Shown: positions 43,383 to 55,291 of the stretch, piece after piece | Numbering within the stretch: the stretch's first letter is position 1 | Layout of the letters: the number at the start of each line of letters is the position of its first letter | NCBI GenBank assembly: GCA_001687465.1 | Contig: LVLI01000382.1 | Location: 1-56,596, forward strand | Reading direction: 5' to 3' | Source of the DNA: Halocafeteria seosinensis | Taxonomy: Eukaryota > Sar > Bigyra > Bicosoecida | DNA: 56,596 nucleotides | Notes under the pieces: generated by a model | Told to the model about the DNA's origin: nothing | Databases searched by the model: none | Seen by the model: the letters and a program-made list of their open reading frames with translations, nothing else | Position numbers and translations under genes: made by a program

Positions 43383-45191
43383 ATGGACGAACTAGGCCAG
43401 TACTATGACGATGATGATAGCAATCATACAGGGGATCAACAGCAGCAATCTCATGGCCAAAGTGCAGCCCCAGCTCTAATGAAAAGACCCATAGCTAGTG
43501 CCCCTTCAGTCTCCATGATTCAGTACGATGCTGGTGCAGGGAATAATTCAGGTTATGTACCGTCGAATGCATCTCAGATAATGACGAATCCGAAAGCAGA
43601 AGAACTGTGGACGCCTCTCCAAGGTCCTTCCCATCCTATTCGAGAGCGCCAAGCACTCGTTCCTGGACAAGATCAGACTTTAGCAGGGGCTACTGTGCGT
43701 CCTGACGGGATAGATGAATTCACGTTTGAGTCCCAGTATAATACATACAAAACGTTTGGGTACGCCTATCATCCAGCGGGGAATAACACGCTCGTGGGAG
43801 ATCGAAGCCAAGCCCCGTTACTCGGCTATGAGTCGCTAGCGAGTGCTTCTGGACAAGCGATCGCCAAGGAAATGAAAAAGCGAAAGCGAGAAGATGCCGA
43901 AGCGCAGAAGGAATCTGTTGCTGCCATTACAGAACGGGCAGGGGGTCCTTACTCTGTGAAACCCGCAGTGGACACAGGAGAACTTACAGAAGCACAGATT
44001 GAGTACCGGAAGAAAAAAGGGTTGTCTATTCCAGAATCAGCGCAACAGAAGAAAGGAAGCAAGAAAGATCCCGCAGGAAACGAGCGTAATAGAGAAGTTA
44101 AGAAACAGAAGAATGACGCAGTTACAGAGCAACCTACCGTACCGGAGGAGAACAGTCGAGAAGGCATGTCCATCGAGCAAACTCATACTGTTTTCCACGG
44201 TAAAGAGTATTACGACTACCAGGGACGTTCCTGGATGGAGCCACCAAAAGGCTTACATCCAGACGAGGGAGATCATCGGTGCTACCCTCCAAAGAAGTGC
44301 ATCCATACGTTCAGAGGTCATGGAAAGGGTGTCCAGTGCATTCGTTTTTTCCCACTCTACGGTCATTTGTTACTGTCAGGAGGATTGGATGGAAAAATCA
44401 AGATATGGGATGTGCACTCCAAAGCCTGTATGAGAACCTACATTGGTCACACAGCAGGTATACGTGATCTAAAGTTCACAGCAGATGGGAAGCACTTTCT
44501 TAGCTGCTCCTACGATGGTCGCGTGAAGTACTGGGACACTGAATCAGGAAAATGCCTATCAGACTTTGACGTAGATTCTACCCCATACTGCCTTGCTATT
44601 CACCCTGTTGAACAGAACGTATTCCTGGTAGGCTTGCAAAATAGCCATGTCGTGCAATACGATATCAATACAGGAGAGGTAGTGCAGGATTACTTCCATC
44701 ACTTAAAGCGGGTGAATAGCATTGTATACGTAGAAAACGGCGATAGATTTGTGAGCACTAGTGATGATAGAACAATGCTCGTTTGGGAGGCCGGCATTCC
44801 CGTTCCCATCAAGTACATTTCCGATCCCGAAATGCATTCGATACCTGCAACGGCGCTGCATCCTAAGGGACAATATTTCGTCGGACAAAGTTTGAACAAC
44901 ACCATAGTGACGTACTCAGCCCAGAATCGATTCAACTTGAATCCTAAAAAAGAGTTCACTGGACATATCAATGCTGGGTTTGCCTGTGAGCTTTCCTTCA
45001 GTCCGAATGGGCAGTATTTGATTTCGGGTTCCAGCGATGGCAACGTGTTCATTTGGGATTGGAGACACGGAAAGCCTCAGAAACGTTATAAAGGACACAA
45101 TGGAGTCTGCATTTCCACGCAGTGGCATCCTTTAGAACCGTCTCTGATTGCAACTGCTGGTTGGGATGCTTCAATCAAATTGTGGCAGTAA
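43383..45191 (+). CDS. PRP17: Pre-mRNA-processing factor 17 (Prp17/CDC40), WD40 protein
   Basis: An intronless 602-aa frame. Prp17/Cdc40 is a spliceosomal factor acting around the second transesterification step in the nucleus. The N-terminal half is low-complexity with basic KKRKREDAEAQKE-type stretches; the conserved pre-WD region HGKEYYDYQGRSWMEPP and CYPPKKCIHTFRGHGKGVQC leads into about seven WD40 blades, for example GGLDGKIKIWDVHSKACMRT, SCSYDGRVKYWD, SGSSDGNVFIWDWRHGKP and the last AGWDASIKLWQ at the stop. Length agrees with the family (about 450-600). It shares an upstream region with UFC1. Confidence 0.95.
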   Translation: MDELGQYYDDDDSNHTGDQQQQSHGQSAAPALMKRPIASAPSVSMIQYDAGAGNNSGYVPSNASQIMTNPKAEELWTPLQGPSHPIRERQALVPGQDQTLAGATVRPDGIDEFTFESQYNTYKTFGYAYHPAGNNTLVGDRSQAPLLGYESLASASGQAIAKEMKKRKREDAEAQKESVAAITERAGGPYSVKPAVDTGELTEAQIEYRKKKGLSIPESAQQKKGSKKDPAGNERNREVKKQKNDAVTEQPTVPEENSREGMSIEQTHTVFHGKEYYDYQGRSWMEPPKGLHPDEGDHRCYPPKKCIHTFRGHGKGVQCIRFFPLYGHLLLSGGLDGKIKIWDVHSKACMRTYIGHTAGIRDLKFTADGKHFLSCSYDGRVKYWDTESGKCLSDFDVDSTPYCLAIHPVEQNVFLVGLQNSHVVQYDINTGEVVQDYFHHLKRVNSIVYVENGDRFVSTSDDRTMLVWEAGIPVPIKYISDPEMHSIPATALHPKGQYFVGQSLNNTIVTYSAQNRFNLNPKKEFTGHINAGFACELSFSPNGQYLISGSSDGNVFIWDWRHGKPQKRYKGHNGVCISTQWHPLEPSLIATAGWDASIKLWQ

Positions 45192-45717
45192 TTTTGGTTT
45201 TGGGATACACAGTAGATATGAGTAGCCTCAACAATATACCGGGAAATACCTAGTCTCGAAGAATATCGTTTGGTCAATGGACGCTCACAGGTGCATAAAC
45301 CAGAAAACCAATACTACACCAGATAGCGAATTTAAGGCAAAGGCTACTTGGAAGAGCACCGATCGGTGCAACTTGACTCCTATTTCAACGTCACTTTTCC
45401 GCATTAACGCCAAACACAACCAGCAATCAGTTGCAACAATTTTGTACATAGCGTGCTGTGTGGATAAAAGCCATTCAATGTCATGGACGCAGTCCTTCTT
45501 CAGGTAAAGCAAGCTTGAAGACAAGGAAAAACAGGGAGTGAACGGATCAACAACAACAATAAACGATATCACGCTCCTATAGGCACTAGTATTATCTACT
45601 ATTGCTATAAGTGCAGATATGCCTATTTAAGCTAGCTTGGGTCGCCCTTGTGTACGACACCGTGAGATATTTGTCTGAGCAACGGGTCACAATTTTTGCA
45701 TCTACTGCAACTGGAAA
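45192..45717. other. Intergenic, no gene seen
   Basis: 526 bp between PRP17 and the large scaffold gene. No gene, RNA or repeat recognised. Confidence 0.4.
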
Positions 45718-48700
45718 ATGTCGATTTCTGAGGCGTCCTCTCCGGGAGGAAGTCGAACGAAAGATAGCAAAGAATACCAGAAGGACTTCCGATGGTGCCT
45801 TGAAGCTCTTAGTGAATCATGCGTTAATCCTCGGTCTGCTCACATTGAAAGAGAACCATTTCGAATTATCGATACTGTGCTGCTTTCGGAACGGAGAGCC
45901 CAGTTATGGTTGAGAACGTCTAGCGATGGTCAACTAGAAACCCTTGTCGATAGCAATAGTCAGCCGATAATGACGAAGGACATTATTGAAATGTTAGATA
46001 ACTATCTCGTCCAGAATATTGAAAAGAACCCTGATGAGATCTACGCCCAAGTCATATCTGAAACAGAGCGGATGGAGGTTAGTACCCCACTAGCACTTCG
46101 TGACAACGTCAGTTCTTATTCTTCAGCTTTTGGATGCAGCGAGTTACTGCTACCGAGTATAGAACCTTGTATGGAAACGGGCTTCCCATAGCAACAGCAA
46201 TACAGCCATATATACCGCAAGCAGGCTTAGCCTCCGGTTATAATTTCCGGTTTCGCATTACGTAAGTCCAGATACTAGTTTTTCACTATCTCCTCGTTTG
46301 AACAGAATTGTACGTTCTCATGACAGTACCGAGGAAGCAAATGAAGAGCTGCATCGGCGCACAGGGCTGTACCAATACGTGGATCATCTCGACGGAGGTG
46401 GACCTACCCTGGTAGGTCCGCTCAATCGAGATGAACTGGAGGGTATGGAAATTAAGCGGGCAGTTTCTGCGGTTAGTCGGTATGTCTGGAAATCAGATTA
46501 AGAAGTAATCCGAAAGAACTTATTTAAGAGATGTCGTCGCATGCAGGACTATCGAAGAGCAAAAGCAATGCTTCATCACCTCAATGGACCTCGACTTTAT
46601 AATAGATCATGAAGACTCTATTTGGCTGGCAAAACTTAGCAATATTAAGGTTGCTTTACTCCCTGGCCAAATGCCGCAAACTGGAGAGGAGCTTATTCAC
46701 GAAAAGATACGACTAAACAAGCAGCATTTTCACTACCTAAAAAAGCTTCAACCCCACAAAGAAGGAATCAGAGACGCGCTGGGGTCCACGTCGAGAGTTC
46801 TATCACTAGAAGACGAAAACGGAGACGTCCTAGAGGCAGATAAGGAGGAGGGTACCGGGTCCTGGCGAAATAAAAAGTACTTTTACAATGAATATCGGAA
46901 AGAGTTTACGTTTGACGATGACGACGACAAAGATCTAGAAGTAAGCTCGTTCATAGACAGTGAGATGAAAATTCCCCAGTGGGCAGATGTGCTGAACAAC
47001 TTCCTGGAAAAGATAGACTTCTTCCAGCTAGAGTCACTGGGAGATGAACCGAACCCTCCCCCAGCTATTAAACTGGTCATGTCCGCTTTAACGCTATTAA
47101 GCACGGGTAGCTCCCTTGGCTGGAACAAAGTGTCTGCAGAATTGAGGGAAGGTACATTCCTCCAGCGGCTCAGAAGAATTCGCCACTCTCAGTCGACAAT
47201 AAATGCAACCAACGTTGACATTACTTCGCAACTAATTAGTAGAGAAGACATGGCCCCAGACAAGTTATTGCCGCAGCATTTTGTTGCCGGTTGCACTTCT
47301 TTGTTCCTCTGGGTTTCTTTATTGGAGTTCGGAAAGAACGGACGATTTTCTGAAGCTTGGTTGGCGAAACAGTCACAACTCACAGTCAAAGAAATATCGA
47401 GAATGAGCCTGATCCCGGACGACATTCAGCAAGCGTCTTTTGATGCCGAAAGTAAGGCGAGAGAAGATAAACTCAGCGCTGAGGTGTCTGCAAAGTTCTC
47501 CAGGCACAGAAAGGTACCAGCCCTGCATTTAGCTTCCTCAACTGCCTCCGGATCACGTGAAGTACCGAAACACTATTTGAGCAAGTTCCAACGTGATCTA
47601 ATGACAGCTGCGGAACAACTCAGAAAATCGGGGTTTTCCCTACCACCTCATTTGCAAGCTCTTTACGCAAAGCAACGGAAAAAACTGGAGGAGAAGGACG
47701 ATCCACAGCCAGAAGAACTGGATGATGCGGAAGCTAAGGAACGAGCATCTCGACGCGCTACTCGTGAGAAATTGAAGTCACAATCAAGACAACAAAAAGC
47801 AATTGATAGTATCTCCCCTTATCATTCCGTCTCAATGGCACAGCTGCAGCATTACAACTGGGATAAGAAGCCAAAGAAGCTCTCCCCGCCTCGCATGACG
47901 CGACAGGGGTTACAGCAAACCAAATCCCAACCAACGATGGAATCACGAATCTCAGCGACACGCTCAACTACCCGTACAAATACTTTTCGAGGAGCTTCTC
48001 CATCTAAGCATGGAAAAATAAAATGCGCAGAAGGTCAGTTTCGACTACCGTATATCATTCTAGGAGATCAAGACCCGGAAAGAAAATCCTTCAATTTCGT
48101 CATCGTTAACGATATTTTCGACGACATACATCAGCTTCAAGAAATTATTCCATCCAATATCCTGGAGTCGAGTAGAGTGTTGCTCGTTAACCTACCAAAA
48201 CAGGCCGGAACAGCGGGAAAACTGGGAACCAACGAAACACTCAGCACAAGCTTTTATTCGGAATGTCTGGCCGAAGTCTTGCAGCGACTCAACGATACCG
48301 GAAAGTTCTTCACAACAGCGAAAGCCGCTGATGCTGCGCTCAAACAGGTTAATGAAATAAATCAGCGCAAGTCGGGTGGATCTGGACCTATCAAATTCAC
48401 GGACGATGAAGGAAATATGCTGCCGCAGGCCATGCCACAGAAGTTTCACATCGTATCCTTCGGATATGGTGCTGCGATTGCCACAAAATTTGTCAAATTA
48501 TTCGGAAAAGAGTTTCGCGAGCTATTAGCCTCCGTTGTGTTGATCAATGGCTTTCTGAATGTTTCCTCTCGAATGAAACAACTGATTGAAAATGCGATGG
48601 AGTTGTTCGGTTCGTTTCCGGATTCTGCTTCTGATATCCCTTTCACGCACATCGCAAAACTCTTCCTTTCCGATGCTAATGAGGAGGCACTCTGTGAGTT

Positions 48701-51700
48701 TGATAAGAAGATGAACAAATCAATGCCACATTCGGCCTATATTGACTTGCTGGATTCAGCGCTCAATATGGACGATCTCCGTGGCACCGTACCCCAGTTA
48801 GGAGTACCTATGATACTCTGGGATACGAAGTCAAACAAGTTTGTTGACTGTCCATTAAGTCAACACTTGAGTGTTGCAGAGCAGGACATTATCGATGATG
48901 AGGATCCAAATCTCGACGTTTATTGCACCCCATATTGCGTGCGGATAATGGAGAAAGAGTTTCCTGAACTCACCTATGATCATTTGAAGAGTGGCTGTGT
49001 GCTCGACCAGAACGCCATCGGTAAAATAAAAGCTGGTATAAAAGTTGCACGGACTTTATTAGCTTTACGAACATCTGGTGGCCATTACGTCCCACAAGAG
49101 AAAAATATCGTGGTTTGGCAATTACTGACTACGTTATCGAACCCTGAGCAAGCGTTCCATCTTTTTGAGCGTGAGGAGATAGAAACGCCTCAGGACTCCA
49201 AGGAAGACTGGCACAAAGTTGTAGATATTGCTTCAGGGGGAATTGTAAACCCATTACGAACATTGAATCCAGGAGAACGTGAGGAATTTGAAAAGCGTCA
49301 AAATTTTACTCTTGATGGTAGACCTAAGGAGGACTCCCTGCCAAATATGGAGTCAAAGTTTTCTCGAGATCGTTCTCCTTCTCCTCCCCAGGTATCAGGG
49401 AGCATGCACACCTCTAAGACCTCCCCAGAGCTCCACTCCATCGATGCAAGCCTTACACAACCGCAAACGGTTGCAACTGAGAATAGTGATGAAGAATACT
49501 CTTTGAAGCAGGAGGAAGAAATCGAAATGGAGCCACTAAGTGCGTTTGGGATTACGTATTCGGAAATAACGCGTCGTCAAACAGTGGCAGCTACAGAGCA
49601 AGAAGAATCCGTTATGAGGAAAATGACTAAATCCCAAAAGAAGCGATTTAAGTACTGGAAAGAAGAAGACAAGGAAGAACTTAACAAGCTTCAAGAAAAG
49701 GCTATGGCGAATCGGATTGCTCAAAATGCGAAAAGACAGGAGGAAAAACAGAATCAAAGCAAAAAGATGTCCAAAGATCGGGGGATTGTTCGCCTGGAGA
49801 ATGAGTTGGCGAGGTTAGAGAACGAGTCTGGAGTTATATTATACGGTGCTCGAGGACCGAACGTGGAATACTTCCCGAACACATCCGAGACTTTATTGAA
49901 AGGAAGCAAGCCCATATTTGGACAAAAGCGTGTTCAAGAGACACAAAACACTGATGTAATTGATCTCGAGGCCGATAAGGTAGGGAAGACAGCTGCAGAC
50001 ACTGTCCCTCTTCCAGGACAGCGACGTCTGACGAACGACGAGACTCTCAAACTATCCCGCAAGGAACTAAAGTTGGAGCAACTGGCGCCTGAGTCTCTTC
50101 CCGGGGTTGCTGAAGTACATCCTTTCTCTCCATTAGGTAAAGCTTTGGACTTGATTCGGGTAGACGGACGGGTTCATGGGGATAAACACAAGGATAGAAA
50201 AATCAGCGATAATCCTTCGGCGGCAGAAGCAAGTTATCTTCAACTGGCTACATTCAAGGACATGAGGGAGCACCAGAAGAATCTTGGCCCTTCGAGAGAC
50301 CCATTGCCCCTCATTGGGGACGAAAAGTTTGACGAATTCCTTTACCAAAACGATATCTACCACTACTTGTATCTCCAACGGCAGGCTAAATTTACCGCAT
50401 TTAGAACTGCTGCTTCTCGTAGAGCAATTGATTTTGACTCCCCGGCTATTGTCATTCAACGAGTAATGCGAGGACATTTGGGACGCAAACGCGCTAAGGA
50501 GCTGTGGGTATTGGTGTGTCTGTACAAAATGCAAAAGCAGGCGTCGATTGTTATTCAAAAAGTGATCCGTGGATTCTTGTGTAGAAGAAGGTACAATACT
50601 TTGCGAAAGAGAATGCTGAGACTATGGACTATTCAAAGAAGTGCGGAGAAGATTCAGATAGCCTACAGGCACCATGTCTTCCGCTGTAAGTTTATGGCTA
50701 AACGATGGGAAGATATGGCAACCAAAATTCAGCGGGTAGCCCGAGGATATATGGGAAGACTGCGATTCGCTCGAATGAAAGCAAGATTTGACAGAATAAA
50801 ACGGAGTAATGCTGCTGCTACTCTGATTCAGTCTAGCTTTCGGAGATGGCTGGCCCAGAAGGACTACAAGGAGTTGCTCATCTGGAATCTCTCTGCGGTT
50901 ACGCTTCAACGGCACTGGAAAGGTTGCCTTGCCCGAAGATTGATGTCCACAGTCGACGGATTTGATCATTATCGTAAAGGTCTTAATCAAGTGCTATACG
51001 GCTCAAGAGCCCTTGATCCCCAACTCGAGAGACTGCGGAGGAAAAGAGCTTCCTTGTCCTTAAACCGTTTCAAGTTGTTTCGCGAGGAGTACAACTTAAA
51101 AAAGTTGATCCGTTTTAAGAAGCAATCCATCAAGTCGAAAGAATTTGTGGATACCGAGTTCAAGAAATTGAAAGATAAGAAGCAGCAATTAGAGAAGATG
51201 GTTGGTCAACGGCAGTCTTTAGAACTGTCGATATCTTCCGAGAGGTCGTTTCGACAAAAGAACGCGGCCCAGTTATCAGAACGAAGAATCAACCAGTTGG
51301 CCCAGCAAACGGCAGTCAAAGAAGAGGAGCTATCAGAATTAATCATGGCTATCAATTTAAAAGAGGCTTCAATCAACAAAGAGGAGCAAGAATTGTGTCA
51401 CCGATCTTCGCAGCTACAGGGAAAAGTGGATAAGCTAGAAAGGGATATTATTGAATCTAACCGGACAATCGAAAATATAAAGCGCAAGGTAGAGAAGGAA
51501 ATTGATGAATACGGCGAAGTTGGTATCAAAACAAATGTTCTTCGTGAGCGACAATTGAGAGCTTTGCGAGATGACCGGCAAAGACTAGAAAAAGGGAAAC
51601 AAACTCCGACGAGCCAAACGGAAGAAGCAGCAGTGGAAATAGCGCCAACAGGCCGATTAGCTCTCACGGGATCCTTTGCAGCCTTCAAGACTTCACTCGA

Positions 51701-52595
51701 CAACATATACAAGCAAGGAGCATCGTTTTATGGAGCTCAAAGTGCCATTCGTTCGGCCTTTGTTCCACCAATGAGTGAAGACGAGCAATACGACCTATCG
51801 TTCAGTCATGGGTACGAAAGGGTTTTATCAGAAACCGACAAGCGGCTTATCTACGGTGTAGAAAGGGAGAAAAAACAAAACTCAGCGACGTTAGAACGAC
51901 GAGAGCTTGTGTCTTCAATTCTAGACCATACTGACTCGACACAGTTCAACTCCTCTATCAGATTTTGGACAGTTGAGGATATGTGTAGATGGCTGCGCAC
52001 GGCTGACCTCGCTGAGTACCAAGATATATTCAGGAGCCGCGATATAGATGGTGACACCTTCACTGACTTATCAAACGAAGACATTAAGGATGTCTTGGGC
52101 ATTCGTGCTAAGGCTCACTTGAACAAACTACTGGACTTCAGAAATCGTCTAAACGAAGGATACGCTGCCGAGTATGCCATGAAGAACGGCCAGTCGCCTT
52201 CTTTGAAGAAGCAGGACATCGGAAAAGCAAGGTCAAGGCTTCTTGAGTTATCCAAGAACGCAGCTCCTTCCGTCGAAAAGTTCTTCTCTTGGGTCAGGCA
52301 CTGTCGCACGGGACCTATGAAATCCGCAATGACAGCTGGGTTTGATCCAGATTCTAAGGACCGCAGTGGGAAAACAGCGTTACATATAGCAGCAGCAAAG
52401 TCTCAGTTGAACGCTGTAAAACTGTTGATCAGCTTTGGTGCCCATGTGAACGAGCCTGATTTTCAGGGGAATACAGCCTTACACTACGCAGTGACCAACG
52501 ATCCCTTCCGGGAAGTGGTTCAGTATCTCTTAAGTCACGGTGCCGATTCTGCTCAGTGTAACAGTGCAGGGCGGGAGGCGATAGAGGGTATCTAA
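45718..52595 (+). CDS. Giant IQ-SAM-ankyrin protein with alpha/beta-hydrolase-like region (4 exons)
   Basis: Exons 45718-46077, 46140-46261, 46306-46479 and 46547-52595 give 2,234 aa; the last exon alone is 6 kb. Residues about 714-1030 look like an alpha/beta-hydrolase core: LPYIILGDQDPE, later HIVSFGYGAAIATKFVKLFG followed by LASVVLINGF and LGVPMILWDTKSNKF; the nucleophile-elbow serine is Tyr, so catalysis is doubtful. Six IQ calmodulin-binding motifs follow between about 1519 and 1690 (AIVIQRVMRGHLGRKRA, ASIVIQKVIRGFLCRRR, ATKIQRVARGYMGRLRF and others), then a coiled coil (about 1744-1904), a SAM domain starting WTVEDMCRWLRTADLAEY (about 2025-2090) and two or three ankyrin repeats to the stop. 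It may be a calcium/calmodulin-linked scaffold, possibly cytoskeletal or ciliary; I know no named orthologue. Confidence 0.85.
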
Positions 52596-53456
52596 TGCTG
52601 TGAGCAGTAACCGGAGACTACAATACACGAATCTTACTGTGGCATCTGTCACACTGATGATCTGTGCTTTAGATTTAAAAAAAAAATAAAAAAAAATAAA
52701 TATATATATACAACCACATCCTTCATGAGTATGAGGTACGGTGACGAAAGTGTTGTACTCCGAAAACCGCACGCATTATGTAATCGTCTCTAGTGACTCT
52801 TTACATTCTTCTTGCCCTTGAGTTTCCAACGTTTATCGTACAAGATCTGTGTGTGTTACATTCATTAATAACTACCTTGTACCCAATAAGGAAGCACTGC
52901 AATAACGCTGTGTAGACTTACTTAACAAACTCTGTTTTTCTTTTCCTCCAAGGCAAGGGGGCTCGCTGCGATTCCTTCGCAGCCTGCATCGCAGGGGCCC
53001 TGCGGCAGGGCGAGTCGCAGCGCTTATCTTCACAACTGTTCTCTCAACACTGACCCGCATTTGTCTGCAAGCCGGAGAAACACTTATAATACTTCGGAGA
53101 GCTCTCAACATGCTATTATACACCTGGAAAGAAAAATTCTCAAGAAGAGTGCCAGATTGGGGTGCGATGCACAGATTTGAAGCTGCGATGGGCTCGATTT
53201 TCGACTAAATAGAGTGCAGTGCGTGCGCATCCAGCGTTGCGCATCGCGCTTGTACCCCTTGGTTGTCTGCTTCGCAGCCAGTGTACCTACAGGACTCGCC
53301 TTTGTGCGTGGTTTTGCTGGTTGTATTGGCCTACATACTATTGGGACAGTGGGAGTTTGAACCACCATCCTGCTAAGTTCCAATACTAACATTATAAAGC
53401 CTGCTAGCGGATTCTTGAAAATCTGAGCTGGTAGTGGTGGTGCCACTGACGTGACA
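52596..53456. other. Gene-poor region with low complexity and GC hairpins
   Basis: About 860 bp. It contains an A-rich then TA-repeat tract (about 52675-52710) and a cluster of three GC-rich hairpins (52965-53010). Minus-strand frames across it lack a good start or family likeness. Confidence 0.5.
52965..53010. other. Three consecutive GC-rich hairpins
   Basis: gctgcga/tcgcagc with a 5-nt loop (52965-52983), cctgc/gcagg with a 3-nt loop (52983-52995), and ccctg/caggg with a 3-nt loop (52998-53010) lie back to back. Function unknown. Confidence 0.6.
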
Positions 53457-54258
53457 ATGGCGGCAGGTGAGAGGCGATGTTCTGAGTTTGTTTGTGTCCT
53501 GTAAACTACCGGTTAAAGTGGAAAGTGCTACGTGCAGAATCTCCTACTCGCTGTGCTAAGTTCTACAATCCTACAGAGCTCCAGACAGATCTGTGGCTGG
53601 GTGTGTCGACCTTGTACGCCGTGAAACTCAGTATACTGAAGCGATTGCTGCACACATAGAGAAGAAACATAATTAGGAAACGAAGAAACAGGGCAAAGGA
53701 AACAAGGGGTCGGGCAAGAAGAAAGAAGAACAAGAAGGCTGCAGCAGTCAGCACCGGGGCGGTAAACGTCAACGAGCTCCTCTGGACTTGAATCAAGTGT
53801 TTCGGGAGTCAAATCACACTCTGGCCGCACTGCATATGTATGTGTATGTTCAGAGAGAACCGGGGGAGTCGGACCAGTTCTGCTATTCATACCCGGTTAA
53901 AGCTCCCTATGCACGCTATCGTTCAAACGAAACACTTCGACATTTCAACGATGTGTTCTTTAGTGGAGAACGGTGGAAGTTTCTCAGAAGGTTTGGAGAT
54001 ATTCATCCAAGCGGGTCTCTGTCGGACAAGGACCCGCTATTACCATTCTTGGAAAAATTGGCTGAATACCATAGCCAACACGACATCTGGTACAACCCCG
54101 CATACCTGCATAAACACTATGACAAGGGACTAAGAACAGGATGTAATCTTCACCAGAAGCAATTCCCAGGGGAAAAAAGAACGGTCAAAACGAAGGCCAT
54201 CCAAGCGAAGGAGACCGATCCGATGACTCTGAGTGCCAAATTTTGGAGACTGTGCTAG
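53457..54258 (+). CDS. Hypothetical protein, possibly fragmentary
   Basis: The longest coding-like frame runs from an in-frame ATG at 53836 to 54258 (140 aa) and is open upstream to about 53670, with a Lys-rich lead (KGNKGSGKKKEEQ). It contains DQFCYSYPVKAPYARYRSNE and FLEKLAEYHSQHDIWYNPAY. A well-placed ATG at 53457 (acaATGGCGGCA) followed by a possible donor and an acceptor near 53534 might be an upstream exon, but the middle join is not convincing. No family was recognised. Two other short frames downstream (to about 54618) look protein-like in different frames, so this may be a decayed or highly spliced gene. Confidence 0.3.
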
Positions 54259-54643
54259 ACGAGGAAGAAGAAATTATCAATTATTTGCACAGTATTGTCG
54301 CTGTGCAGAATGTGAGCGTAATCCCGGAGGAAGCATTGCTGCGATTGTCGATGCCGTTGCCGACCAGTGTGGGGTGACGCCCGTGTATGTCTTCCCGGTG
54401 ATCTCGTCGCGCGTGACATACGGAATTGGGCAGTTCAGATCGCTAAGTGGTTAGCTCCCTTGGCAAACGAAAGCGTAAATTGCATGTTGTTCCAGTGGGT
54501 TCAAGGTGGCGATTCCCGTCGGACTCCCGCCCGAGGCTTCCATCTTATACTGTGTGGTATAACTCGTGGGAACATGGCCCGAATCCCGAGTATGAAGGAT
54601 CAGATTCTCCATACGTAAATTGAACCCAACAAGACAATTTCGA

Positions 54644-55291
54644 TTAGTGTGTGCCGCTCGACCCTGAAGTATCGCAACTGGCACTGGAGCTCTCGCTTTC
54701 CTCTTCCATTATCAAATACTTTTGTAGCTTCTTCTTGTTCTGCCGCAATCGGAACACGTTAGAGTCGAACAAATAAATTACTACTGTTCCATTCTTCGTA
54801 AGAACCCAGGAGCTGCGTAGCACCGAGGACACCTCAGTCCCCTTTACAATTCGCTCCGCGAAGTCTGGACTGCGAGGACGAGCATTAGGAAACCAGTCAT
54901 TCTTTAGCCAGTTGTCAGAAAAGAATTTTGTGTCACTGCGCGCATGGAAATAAGGATAGGAACCATCCGACCTATACCGGGTGTCGACAAGCAGGATAAA
55001 TCCACGCCTCCCTTTCTGGTGAATTGCAAACGCAGCTAGACCTTCACGGTCGCAGTCCTTGCTGATTTCTTTAATGGTTCCGTTAATTGGATTCCCTGCT
55101 CTTAGTTCCTCCAAAATCACTGTCTTCGCGTGGTCTGCGTTGACTGTGGGACTGAAGGATTGCGCTGGTGCTGCTGCAGTCTTGATACTTACGTCACCAA
55201 CCAGCACATTTTTAACCTGGTTTCGATTCTCTTTCATTGTAAGTTCTGTAAGTCGATCTTCTAGGTCTCGAATTTCTTTTCTGGCACTCAT
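54644..55291 (-). CDS. Hypothetical 215-aa protein with N-terminal coiled coil
   Basis: A single frame from ATG 55291 (MSARKEIRDLEDRLTELTMK, heptad-like) to 54644. The middle holds GLAAFAIHQKGRRGFILLVD and later VIYLFDSNVFRLRQNKKKL; the C-terminus is acidic and Ser-rich. Family not recognised. It lies in a gene-poor tail near short hairpins, so a mobile-element origin is possible. Confidence 0.4.
   Translation of the reverse strand: MSARKEIRDLEDRLTELTMKENRNQVKNVLVGDVSIKTAAAPAQSFSPTVNADHAKTVILEELRAGNPINGTIKEISKDCDREGLAAFAIHQKGRRGFILLVDTRYRSDGSYPYFHARSDTKFFSDNWLKNDWFPNARPRSPDFAERIVKGTEVSSVLRSSWVLTKNGTVVIYLFDSNVFRLRQNKKKLQKYLIMEEESESSSASCDTSGSSGTH

Noticed and set aside
53105-53446. Minus-strand 113-codon frame
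   Set aside because: It starts with GTG, has low-complexity Pro/Lys composition and no conserved feature.
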